A stretch of DNA of 28,921 nt from a virus. Of the stretch, positions 22,244 to 28,732 are shown piece by piece. The stretch is from the IMG/VR virus record IMGVR_UViG_3300030450_000116, positions 1 through 28,921 of that record. One strand, 5' to 3'. The notes beneath the pieces are model-generated. The model saw only the letters and a program-made list of their open reading frames with translations. It was not told the DNA's origin and did not search any database. A program made the position numbers and the translations under genes. Positions within the stretch are counted from its first letter, which is position 1; each line of letters begins with the position of its first letter.

Positions 22244-22773
22244 TATTTGCCTATTGGATTATCTGCAACAGGTATCGTACAAGTTTGAAAGTCATTTTGA
22301 ACCAACACACCTATTGAAAACACCCACCCTGTTAAAAGATTATCAAACCTTTCTTGAAATGGCTCTAAGCTATATTCACCCTCTGTAAAATAAACAGGGT
22401 CGTTAATATCTAGTTCACCTGCACCCTGCCATTTACTATGTCGCATCATTCCTATTATATCAACACATACTTGCAAACAGCTTGACATTACTTCTTGCTC
22501 ATTACTTAAATAATTAGCCGATTGAAAATTAGCTTCTGTCCAATTCTCTTTTTCAGTTACAGCATCCATAACAAATAGCTGAAAGTTATAAATTAATTGA
22601 GATTGCCCTGTGCTTACACTAACAGGGTTGATATGAAACAAAGGGTACAATGTTTCGTTACTCAAATCAATTTTCCAAATATCACCTGTAGTTGTTGTCT
22701 TTAACTGATGATGTTCTTCACCCAACTGTTTAAGGGTGTCTATGACGTTGTTATAAGTTTTGTTTGCTATCAT
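22243..22773 (-). CDS. Probable tail terminator / tail completion protein
   Basis: This 176-residue protein starts MIANKTYNNVIDTLKQLGEE and contains QLIYNFQLFVMDAVTEKENW, then SCLQVCVDIIGMMRHSKWQG and a beta-rich end with LLTGWVFSIGVLVQNDF. That alternation is typical of the tail terminator-like proteins of Bacteroidetes siphophages, which cap the tail tube. It starts inside the end of the frameshifted chaperone frame (23-base overlap). Confidence 0.6.
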   Translation of the reverse strand: MIANKTYNNVIDTLKQLGEEHHQLKTTTTGDIWKIDLSNETLYPLFHINPVSVSTGQSQLIYNFQLFVMDAVTEKENWTEANFQSANYLSNEQEVMSSCLQVCVDIIGMMRHSKWQGAGELDINDPVYFTEGEYSLEPFQERFDNLLTGWVFSIGVLVQNDFQTCTIPVADNPIGK

Positions 22774-23017
22774 CTATATTTACTTTATTACTTAAATTTA
22801 AATCTGTTTCATAACTTAACCAAGTCAAACATTCTAATAAGTTCAATTTAGATATTACTTCTAACTTACTTATATCTTGGTTGCATAACCTGTGCATTAT
22901 TCCAAACCACCCCCACTTTTCTGCGAATTGTTTATCTCCAAGTCCTTCGCTATCTCCTGTGTCCGTTCCACTAAAAATGATGGCAAAATCGTTGACAATT
23001 CTGTCACGAAACCCCAA
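22751..23017 (-). CDS. Tail assembly chaperone C-terminal extension (made by -1 frameshift)
   Basis: This 88-codon frame has no ATG of its own; it opens at TTG within the T9 tract 23016-23024. It contains FAEKWGWFGIMHRLCNQDIS and LNLLECLTWLSYETDLNL, the WGW/LTWL pattern of the T part of lambda gpGT-like chaperones. It overlaps the end of the 213-residue chaperone frame and is in its -1 frame. The product should be a fusion of residues 1-174 of that protein with these 88, 262 residues in all. The fusion is made in small amounts and recruits tail tube subunits to the tape measure. Confidence 0.8.
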   Translation of the reverse strand: MGFRDRIVNDFAIIFSGTDTGDSEGLGDKQFAEKWGWFGIMHRLCNQDISKLEVISKLNLLECLTWLSYETDLNLSNKVNIDDSKQNL

Positions 23018-23538
23018 AAAAAAACCAGTGCCGTTTGCACTTGCTCTGCTGACATTTGTTTCATTTTCTCAGCCCTTATTGTTATGTTGCCATCATAAGC
23101 AGCTATTGAATATATGTCTTTCTCTTTCTCAACTATTGGTCTAAAAAGAATTGCCATTATTTCAGGCATACTTTTTTCTATTCCAATCTTGATAAAGTTT
23201 TCAAGGTCTGCATATTCACCTAAAGTTATTTCATCTAAATTAGGGTGAAACGCATATTGCACTTCATCTATTTCTATAATCTTTTTAAGCTCAGGGTTTT
23301 GCCGAGCCTGTAACTCACTCAGCTTTTCCATTAAAACTGCAACATCTTTTAAAGCCAATTCATCTATTAATGACTTCGGAATATCAGACATAGCTGCTAT
23401 TGTTTCTCTTGCTTCTTTTGCCTTTGTTCCTGTTTGTGCTGCAATTAGCTTAATCCATTTTTCAAGGGTAACATCAGCCCAAGAGGTAATAAGATTATAG
23501 TTTTTCTTTTTGCCCTTCTTCTTAATTTTTACTTTCAT
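22897..23538 (-). CDS. Tail assembly chaperone, zero-frame product (gpG-like)
   Basis: This 213-residue, mostly helical, Lys/Glu-rich protein lies right after the large terminase gene and upstream of the tape measure gene, as tail assembly chaperones do. Motifs: ITSWADVTLEKWIKLIAAQT, KSLIDELALKDVAVLMEKLS, NLDEITLGEYADLENFIKIG. Reading through GTT TTT TTT TGG gives VFFWGFVTELS and then a 38-residue tail; slipping back one base gives the longer product. The ATG at 23538 follows a late promoter-like core by 14 bases. Confidence 0.8.
   Translation of the reverse strand: MKVKIKKKGKKKNYNLITSWADVTLEKWIKLIAAQTGTKAKEARETIAAMSDIPKSLIDELALKDVAVLMEKLSELQARQNPELKKIIEIDEVQYAFHPNLDEITLGEYADLENFIKIGIEKSMPEIMAILFRPIVEKEKDIYSIAAYDGNITIRAEKMKQMSAEQVQTALVFFWGFVTELSTILPSFLVERTQEIAKDLEINNSQKSGGGLE
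23016..23026 (-). promoter_or_regulatory. Programmed -1 ribosomal frameshift site
   Basis: The minus strand reads GGTTTTTTTTTGGGG, with nine T at 23024-23016. In the zero frame it is GTT TTT TTT TGG; a one-base backward slip on T-TTT-TTT gives TTT TTG GGG and enters the 88-codon frame. It is of the X-XXY-YYZ type with all T. The GGGG after the run could help stall the ribosome. Confidence 0.75.
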
Positions 23539-23552
23539 AGTCTTATCTTGTT

Positions 23553-23562
23553 ATATAATAGA
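23553..23562 (-). promoter_or_regulatory. Late promoter candidate P2 (core motif)
   Basis: TCTATTATAT on the minus strand at 23562-23553, in the 41-base gap between the large terminase stop and the chaperone start. The upstream box at the usual spacing is degenerate (AGTAAACTA, ending 13 bases before the core). The distance to the ATG is 14 bases. It is placed to drive the tail module. Confidence 0.5.
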
Positions 23563-23579
23563 AATTTGTTAAAAATAGT

Positions 23580-24893
23580 TTACTGCACAAAATACTTTCC
23601 AAAGTTACTATCAATTTCATAATAGCAACGCATAGCCATTGCATCTGCATAATCAGGTGACCTACCTATTATGCCCTTAATTGTTTCTTTTGAAAAGATT
23701 TGTAACTTATTATCTTTGTCTGCATCTTTCATTCTTACCTGTTCACATTCTTCAATGATTTGGTTTTTTATATTTACATCAGGGCATATTACACCCACTT
23801 GCCCTTTGTTTATTAGGTCGGCTAATTTATAAAAGCATTGTGTCTTTAGGTTCTGATAGTTTTCACCTTTCAATGCCCTTGCATTATTAACAAAACCAAT
23901 ACATCTTAAATAATCTTTAACACCCCCACCAACTCCGTCCTCATCAACAATAATATTCCTTAAAGGCACTTCATGTTCTTGCTGTAAAGCCCTTACTTCG
24001 TCCACAACCTCATTTACAGACGATTTAAGCATACTTCTTATCTTTTTAATATGTAACCCCTCCCAATACATTATAACCGTCTTATCGCTTCCAAATCGCG
24101 CCACATCACAACTTATGTATTTAGCACCACTAACTCCTTTTTGATTAAAGATATTTAAAATAGCATCATAATCAATTAAGCTATCATTACTTGCATCATA
24201 TTCCCAGTTACCAAATAAAAGCCTTTGTTTTGATAATTCGTCTAATGTTAATAATTGTGTCTTATAATATTTAGATATATATTCATTATCGTCAACTAAA
24301 CTTTGTATGAATTTTCTGTGGGGTTTTTGCTTTCCGTCTTTTGCTGGTCTATAATACTGAGTGTAAACCCAATTCTTTGCAGGGTTACAAGTCATTAGCA
24401 TTTTAGGTATCAAACCATAGTCATCTAATTTATACCTCATTCTTGACGCCACTATGTTTTTAGCTTTCTCAGTTATTTGATTTGCTTCATCTATAAAAGC
24501 CCCTGTGATTTCTAAAGAACCCAAGTTGTCAAAGTTTTTGTCAGATGGATATAAAAACAAATCTTTAAGCATTATTTCAGAACGATTAAAAAATGTTATG
24601 ATATTTGACCCTGCATTGAAATTATAATGCTTACTTGCTTTTATGCCCCACGCTTCACATACTTCAAAAAAAGTGTTAAGTGTTGTTTTCTTTAAACTAT
24701 CAAGTTTTGACCTACCCATTAAATATCTAGTCTTAGGATATTTTAAGCACATTAATATTAACCATGCACAACCTACCCAAGACTTTCCACCACCTGCTGC
24801 ACCACCAAAAAGAACTTCTGTTGTAGTTTTGTCAAATAGATATTCTATTGCTTGTTCCTGTGTGTCAGTAAAGTTAGCATCAATGTTCAACAC
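23580..24893 (-). CDS. terL: Terminase large subunit
   Basis: This 437-residue DNA packaging motor has a Walker A motif GGAAGGGKS (residues 30-38), Walker B with catalytic acid ITGAFIDEA (DE at about 134-135), and a C-terminal RNase H-like nuclease with the Asp motifs ISCDVARFGSDK (about 248), NIIVDEDGVGG (about 315) and DYADAMAMR (about 420). It translocates DNA into the head and cuts concatemers. The start is GTG at 24893 (or TTG at 24890), because an in-frame TAA lies two codons upstream; it overlaps the end of the small subunit gene by 14 bases. Confidence 0.92.
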   Translation of the reverse strand: MLNIDANFTDTQEQAIEYLFDKTTTEVLFGGAAGGGKSWVGCAWLILMCLKYPKTRYLMGRSKLDSLKKTTLNTFFEVCEAWGIKASKHYNFNAGSNIITFFNRSEIMLKDLFLYPSDKNFDNLGSLEITGAFIDEANQITEKAKNIVASRMRYKLDDYGLIPKMLMTCNPAKNWVYTQYYRPAKDGKQKPHRKFIQSLVDDNEYISKYYKTQLLTLDELSKQRLLFGNWEYDASNDSLIDYDAILNIFNQKGVSGAKYISCDVARFGSDKTVIMYWEGLHIKKIRSMLKSSVNEVVDEVRALQQEHEVPLRNIIVDEDGVGGGVKDYLRCIGFVNNARALKGENYQNLKTQCFYKLADLINKGQVGVICPDVNIKNQIIEECEQVRMKDADKDNKLQIFSKETIKGIIGRSPDYADAMAMRCYYEIDSNFGKYFVQ

Positions 24894-25233
24894 CTTTTAT
24901 ATTTACGTTAATTTTAATTGGTTCGTCACCTGAACTTAGGTCTAGTTCACTGCGTTCAATATATCCTCGTTTCTTTCCTTTTGTCTTTAGAAAGAATATT
25001 GTTGCTGATGTATTGCCATCACCTATTTGTTTATGTAATTGGCTTTCACCAAAATCTAGTGCTATGTTTTCAATCTCTTTAACTGCTCTTGCAAAGTCTT
25101 CATCTTCTTTTAGCCATTTATAATATGTGCTTCTAGGTATATCGGTTTGCTTACAAGCTACTGTCACTACACCTAAACTATTTTCTAATGCCTGTAAAAT
25201 TGCTTCCTTTTTTATATGTCTACTTTTGTCCAT
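24880..25233 (-). CDS. terS: Terminase small subunit
   Basis: This 117-residue protein has an N-terminal helix-turn-helix (VTVACKQTDIPRSTYYKWLK, about residues 22-42), a helical middle and the motif GDGNTSATIFFLKTKGKKRG (about 75-95), common in small terminases. The small subunit recognises the packaging site and regulates the large one, which follows directly. It starts where the glycosyltransferase gene ends (shared bases at 25233). A homeodomain-like regulator is the alternative, but context favours terminase. Confidence 0.8.
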   Translation of the reverse strand: MDKSRHIKKEAILQALENSLGVVTVACKQTDIPRSTYYKWLKEDEDFARAVKEIENIALDFGESQLHKQIGDGNTSATIFFLKTKGKKRGYIERSELDLSSGDEPIKINVNIKGVEH

Positions 25234-26099
25234 TATTTTATTTTCTTTAATTCCATACCGTAATTATCTACACCGTTTTTTATTTTAATATTTTTCTTTT
25301 TAATTAACTTTATTTTTTTAAAAGGCGTATAATCTACGTGATGATGTATTCGCCCAAATCTAAATACTATTTTTGAAACGTCAGGGTGTATATCTACCTG
25401 CATTTGACTTTTAGGTAAAGTGCCCTCTTTGTCGTAAAACTCTGCTGAATTTCCACCTCTTAAAACTTGTGTAGTAGTCTTTAATTGCATAAAAGCATTA
25501 AATTGAATAGTGCAATACCCTGCTTTTAACATATCCAAACTTAATATAGTATCTTCATTGTATCGTCCTCGCCATTTAAAAGGAGCATCATTTTTTATAA
25601 GATTACAGCTATATATTCTTGTATTCTTTACAAATGGTGGCAGTTTCGCCTTACGAGGTACAAACATATAATAATTTGGTCCTGCCATTGCTACATTCTC
25701 ATATCGTTCAACAAAGTCTTCCATAGCTCTAAAACAAGACCCATTATGTACTGGTATTTGTAAATTATTATTCATTCGTAAAAATCTTTCAATATTATCG
25801 TCCATCACCCAATGATATGCAAAGCCACCTTTCTTTGAATGTTCCCATACAAAATTCCTTGCTGCGCCTGGTCCTGTACTTTTAGACCTGCCTAAATTAT
25901 CAAGAACTTCATATTCATCTAAATACTTTTCAGGTAGTATTAAAATCTTTTCCTTATCTATTACTGCTGCATAATCTTTATAATCACTTTGTTCAATCAC
26001 AATATAATAAGGCACATTCATTTTCTCTAAAGCCTTACTGGTTAATCTACTATCCGCCCTGCCTTTTGAAACTATATACAACGGATATTTAGGATTCAT
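25233..26099 (-). CDS. TET-associated-type glycosyltransferase, putative DNA base modification enzyme
   Basis: This 288-residue GT-A-fold protein matches the TAGT pattern: PLYIVSKGRADSRLTSKALE near the N-terminus, GPGAARNF (residues 76-83), HWVMDDN with the metal-binding Asp pair (100-101), and RYNEDTILSLDML with NEDT at 181-184. In known phages such enzymes add sugars to hydroxylated bases to protect DNA from nucleases. No TET/JBP oxygenase or hydroxymethyltransferase was seen here, so the acceptor is unknown. I chose ATG at 26099 (MNPKYPLYIV), which overlaps the ParB-like stop by 11 bases; the longer reading from 26129 lies further inside that gene. Confidence 0.7.
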   Translation of the reverse strand: MNPKYPLYIVSKGRADSRLTSKALEKMNVPYYIVIEQSDYKDYAAVIDKEKILILPEKYLDEYEVLDNLGRSKSTGPGAARNFVWEHSKKGGFAYHWVMDDNIERFLRMNNNLQIPVHNGSCFRAMEDFVERYENVAMAGPNYYMFVPRKAKLPPFVKNTRIYSCNLIKNDAPFKWRGRYNEDTILSLDMLKAGYCTIQFNAFMQLKTTTQVLRGGNSAEFYDKEGTLPKSQMQVDIHPDVSKIVFRFGRIHHHVDYTPFKKIKLIKKKNIKIKNGVDNYGMELKKIK

Positions 26100-26679
26100 C
26101 TGTATATGCTTTGTCAAACTGTTTTTCAATAGCTGCTTGTGGGTACCATAAACTTTTAGTTTTATCAGTAATATTTTGACCTATAAGTTTAGAGAATTTT
26201 TTTATATCATCTTCATTTTTAAAAGATATAATAAGTTGTCTTTTTGGCGTTAAGTCCTTATTGTTAAATTCAGGCATACCACTCCATTCAAGTTCTGCAT
26301 CTAGTTCGTTTTTATCATCAGAATTTTCCCATACATCTAACCCCCATTTGCTAATTTGTATTGTGTTCCATTCGTTCCCTAACATAGCCCAATCCCATTC
26401 ACCAAATCCAACATTATCTTTGATTATAAATTCTTGTTTTTGTTCTACTGTTAAGCCTTTGGCTATTTTTACAGGAACTTCTTTTAGACCTGCTTCAATA
26501 CAAGCCTTATGTCTCATATTGCCACCTAGTATTATATTGTTTTCATCTATAACTATTGGTCTTAATTCTAACATTTCTGGAAAATCCTTAATGCTTTCTA
26601 CAAGTTTTTTGAATTTATGGTCTTTAATAATTCGTGGGTTTGATACATTTGATTGTATATCGTTGATTTTTAGTTTCAT
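26089..26679 (-). CDS. ParB/sulfiredoxin-like domain protein
   Basis: The N-terminal 100 residues of this 196-residue protein form a ParB-like domain: KFKKLVESIKDFPEMLELRP, IVIDENNIILGGNMRHKACI with the GGNMRHKA motif at about residues 53-60, then EVPVKIAKGL. Such domains occur in phage proteins with nuclease, nucleotide-binding or DNA-modification partners. The C-terminal part (DLTPKRQLIISFKNEDDIKK, IGQNITDKTKSLWYPQ) is a second small domain. The gene overlaps the glycosyltransferase by 11 bases, so the two probably work in one pathway. The ATG lies 3 bases after a late promoter-like core. Confidence 0.75.
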   Translation of the reverse strand: MKLKINDIQSNVSNPRIIKDHKFKKLVESIKDFPEMLELRPIVIDENNIILGGNMRHKACIEAGLKEVPVKIAKGLTVEQKQEFIIKDNVGFGEWDWAMLGNEWNTIQISKWGLDVWENSDDKNELDAELEWSGMPEFNNKDLTPKRQLIISFKNEDDIKKFSKLIGQNITDKTKSLWYPQAAIEKQFDKAYTDES

Positions 26680-26682
26680 AGT

Positions 26683-26710
26683 ATATAATAGAATTTTATG
26701 TTATTTATTT
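26683..26710 (-). promoter_or_regulatory. Late promoter candidate P1 (first copy)
   Basis: Minus strand AAATA (26710-26706), 13 bases, TCTATTATAT (26692-26683), then ACT and ATG at 26679. The upstream box overlaps the stop codon of the previous gene. It would drive the ParB-like, glycosyltransferase and terminase genes. This is the first copy met downstream of the sigma-like gene. Confidence 0.6.
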
Positions 26711-26962
26711 AAAAGGTTCGTTAATACCTCGTTCACCAATTAGTTTTTCTTTTGCACTATCCCAAAGTTTATCACCTCTTTTTTTTTTACTTAATGACGC
26801 TTCAGTTCTTTTTAGGTTCGGTATGCCATCTGTTGGTTCACTGTCCATGTATAGACCACATTTACATAAGGCTTCTGCAACCACTACTTTGTTATTAATG
26901 ATTTTCATAGTGGCTTTTTGTAACTCTTTAGAATTACCACATTCGCATTTATATAATGTCAT
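26705..26962 (-). CDS. Small zinc-ribbon protein (85 aa)
   Basis: Two Cys-x-Cys pairs, YKCECGNS near the N-terminus and ALCKCGLYMD about 25 residues later, form a probable zinc ribbon; the rest is basic and polar (KRTEASLSKKKRGDKLWDSA). No family name is certain. It overlaps the DUF3310 gene by ATGA (26959-26962). Zinc ribbons of this size may bind DNA or RNA polymerase. Confidence 0.6.
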   Translation of the reverse strand: MTLYKCECGNSKELQKATMKIINNKVVVAEALCKCGLYMDSEPTDGIPNLKRTEASLSKKKRGDKLWDSAKEKLIGERGINEPFK

Positions 26963-27231
26963 TTTCTAACTCCAGTCGGTGACAATGCACCTGTTCTTGT
27001 TTCACTGGTTAAAGCATCTAATTCAAAGTGTAAGTGGTTTATTGCTTTTCGTAAGTCTTGTATTCCACCGTCATCATGTTTATTTTTTGACCGCAGCAAA
27101 TAAGTTACTGCCGTTCCAACATTATAACTAAGGTCAAAATTAGCTACAACATCTTTTGCCATGTAACCGTTCTTTCCTTTGTAGTATTCAGGTATTTCTG
27201 TTTCTTCGTAGTTGCTATTAGGTATCACCAT
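26959..27231 (-). CDS. DUF3310-like protein
   Basis: This 90-residue protein matches the DUF3310 pattern: EYYKGKNGYMAKDVVANFDL, then LSYNVGTAVTYLLRSKNKHD and a DLRKAINHLHFELDAL helix. The family is widespread in phages of many hosts, often in nucleotide or regulatory gene clusters; its reaction is not established to my knowledge. The start ATG overlaps the end of the upstream gene by 14 bases. Confidence 0.75.
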   Translation of the reverse strand: MVIPNSNYEETEIPEYYKGKNGYMAKDVVANFDLSYNVGTAVTYLLRSKNKHDDGGIQDLRKAINHLHFELDALTSETRTGALSPTGVRK

Positions 27232-27409
27232 TTTGTAATTTGTTTAATAGTTGTTGACTTGTGTAAATTGTTCTATTTTTTTTAACTGCCCTGTATTCAT
27301 TAAAAAGGCAAGTAAAATTATCATTTTCAAAAGTCCATAGTGAGTTCACATTCTTTTTTATGTGGTCACGCAGAACCGACTTAATTGTTTTATATGTTCT
27401 TTTATTCAT
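27218..27409 (-). CDS. Small hypothetical protein (63 aa)
   Basis: I chose ATG at 27409 (MNKRTYKTIKSVLRDHIKKN), which overlaps the upstream stop as ATGAATAA, over the 99-codon reading from 27517, whose first 36 residues are the shadow of the zinc-binding gene. The product is basic with NSLWTFENDNFTCLFNEYRA in the middle. No family recognised. Confidence 0.6.
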   Translation of the reverse strand: MNKRTYKTIKSVLRDHIKKNVNSLWTFENDNFTCLFNEYRAVKKNRTIYTSQQLLNKLQNGDT

Positions 27410-27803
27410 TGTATTTTTTATAAAGTTTTTTAATACCGTCAAAACAAGTTGAGATACACGAACCACAATTTGTTGAGGGGCTGTAAGAAGTATTATATAT
27501 TGTGTTGTAAGTTTCAATCATTCTTTTTTTAGCTGCTTGGTTTTTTGCTTTACCTGTTTTTAAGTCTTTCCACATATCTAATATTTCTTCTATTATTTCT
27601 TGTGGCAAGTCGTCAGGCGTTTCCATTTCCATTGTCTTAGCCCAATACTTCTGTGGACATTCCATTGGTGCTATCCTTGCTTTGATTTTCATAAAACATA
27701 AACAGCGTTTGCATTGTCCTAAGACGTTAGAGTAATACACACACGCTTTGCATATTGCTAACCTGTCTTGGTAGATATTATCAGGAACAAAAAACCTATT
27801 CAT
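27402..27803 (-). CDS. Cys-rich zinc-binding protein (133 aa)
   Basis: The N-terminal half has the pattern RLAICKACVYYSNVLGQCKR, CLCFMKIKARIAP and MECPQKYW, that is Cys-x2-Cys, Cys-x2-Cys-x-Cys and Cys-Pro, of a type often seen in Bacteroidetes phages. The C-terminal part holds three more Cys in NCGSCISTCFD. It likely binds one or more zinc ions; function unknown. It overlaps the sigma-like gene as ATGAATAG at 27796-27803, so the two are co-translated. Confidence 0.65.
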   Translation of the reverse strand: MNRFFVPDNIYQDRLAICKACVYYSNVLGQCKRCLCFMKIKARIAPMECPQKYWAKTMEMETPDDLPQEIIEEILDMWKDLKTGKAKNQAAKKRMIETYNTIYNTSYSPSTNCGSCISTCFDGIKKLYKKYNE

Positions 27804-28362
27804 TTAGTATTTCTTTTAATGCTGTTCTTACTTTATCTATTGTGGTGAATAAGCTATTACGACTAATGCCTGTTTTTTTAGCAAGGCTGTCAAGTGTATT
27901 GCCGTCATAATAATACAATTCAAAAACCTTTCTGTCATACCAATACATCTCACCTAATGCTGCGTCAATCTTATCTAATTTTTTAAAGCCTATATTTTCA
28001 ACAACTTCATCAGGTATATTGTACAAATGTTTTGTAGGTACAAGTTCGCCTGTTTCTGTTATGTCATAAGTGGTGTTAGTAGCATAGTCGTCTATATGCG
28101 TATAATATTTTTTATACTTATAATAAAACGGACTTCGTGTGCTTGTTAATGACCTCTTTAAAACAACAGCACCGTATCTTGTAATTCCGTCAAGACCGTC
28201 TTTGTCATATATTTTCTTTAATGTTTCAGGGTTCATTTGCAAAAAATACAACATTAACTCTTGCACTGCTTCTTCAATATCTGTTTCATTTTGTGTAAGT
28301 CCATAGCACATGGTTTTAAACTTATCATTTAGGCTTGATATTTCCTGATATATTTTATTCAT
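27796..28362 (-). CDS. Sigma-70-like (ECF-type) RNA polymerase sigma factor
   Basis: This 188-residue protein has two helical parts joined by a linker, as in ECF sigma factors. Region 2 is represented by NETDIEEAVQELMLYFLQMN and nearby basic/aromatic residues (SPFYYKYKKYY). Region 4 at about residues 130-188 has ALGEMYWYDRKVFELYYYDG followed by a helix-turn-helix, LDSLAKKTGISRNSLFTTID, and KVRTALKEIL. Region 2 is weak, so an HTH regulator without core polymerase binding cannot be excluded. Its place between the early operon and the first late promoter-like motif suggests it directs late transcription. Confidence 0.65.
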   Translation of the reverse strand: MNKIYQEISSLNDKFKTMCYGLTQNETDIEEAVQELMLYFLQMNPETLKKIYDKDGLDGITRYGAVVLKRSLTSTRSPFYYKYKKYYTHIDDYATNTTYDITETGELVPTKHLYNIPDEVVENIGFKKLDKIDAALGEMYWYDRKVFELYYYDGNTLDSLAKKTGISRNSLFTTIDKVRTALKEILNE

Positions 28363-28711
28363 TTATTTGCTCTAGCTTATCTATTTTGTCAACAACTTCA
28401 ATAACCAATTCATTTAAAACAATCTTATACGCCCTGATTATACCCCTGTTTCCTTTTGTTTCTAGCCCTGCAAAAAAACCATTAGTTGCTATTGATACAT
28501 TTATTGGAATAATCATAAGCCAATCATACCAATTATTTTCTCGCACTCCGTTTCCATAGTTATTATGGTATTCAAGAATTGTTTGTATGACTTCTAAATA
28601 ATTTTGGTATTTGTTTTGTGATGCAACTTCCTTAGCAAACTCTTTGCACATTAGCATATAATTTTCAATAATTGCTTTGTGTTCTTGACTTGCATAAACA
28701 GTTTTTATCAT
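28355..28711 (-). CDS. Hypothetical protein ahead of the sigma-like gene (118 aa)
   Basis: No family recognised. The N-terminal half is helical (SQEHKAIIENYMLMCKEFAK), the middle holds a hydrophobic stretch (WYDWLMIIPINVSIATNGFF), and the C-terminus is a long helix (YKIVLNELVIEVVDKIDKLE). It overlaps the sigma-like gene by 8 bases, so it might modulate it, for example as an anti-sigma partner; this is inference from position only. It lies 21 bases after the NinG stop. Confidence 0.6.
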   Translation of the reverse strand: MIKTVYASQEHKAIIENYMLMCKEFAKEVASQNKYQNYLEVIQTILEYHNNYGNGVRENNWYDWLMIIPINVSIATNGFFAGLETKGNRGIIRAYKIVLNELVIEVVDKIDKLEQINE

Positions 28712-28732
28712 TTGCCAAATTTAGCAAAATAT

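Noticed and set aside
26261-26743. 160-codon plus-strand frame opposite the ParB-like gene
   Set aside because: It is antisense to a gene with a clear GGNMRHKA motif, is Ser/Phe-rich and has no leader or partner; all other genes are on the minus strand.
27410-27517. N-terminal extension of the 63-residue gene to 27517
   Set aside because: These 36 residues lie wholly inside the Cys-rich gene in another frame; the ATG at 27409 has the overlap style used by this operon.
28711-28730. TAAATTTG resembling the host -7 box just before the 28711 gene
   Set aside because: No TTG lies at the right distance upstream and the box is only six bases from the ATG; treated as chance in AT-rich DNA.
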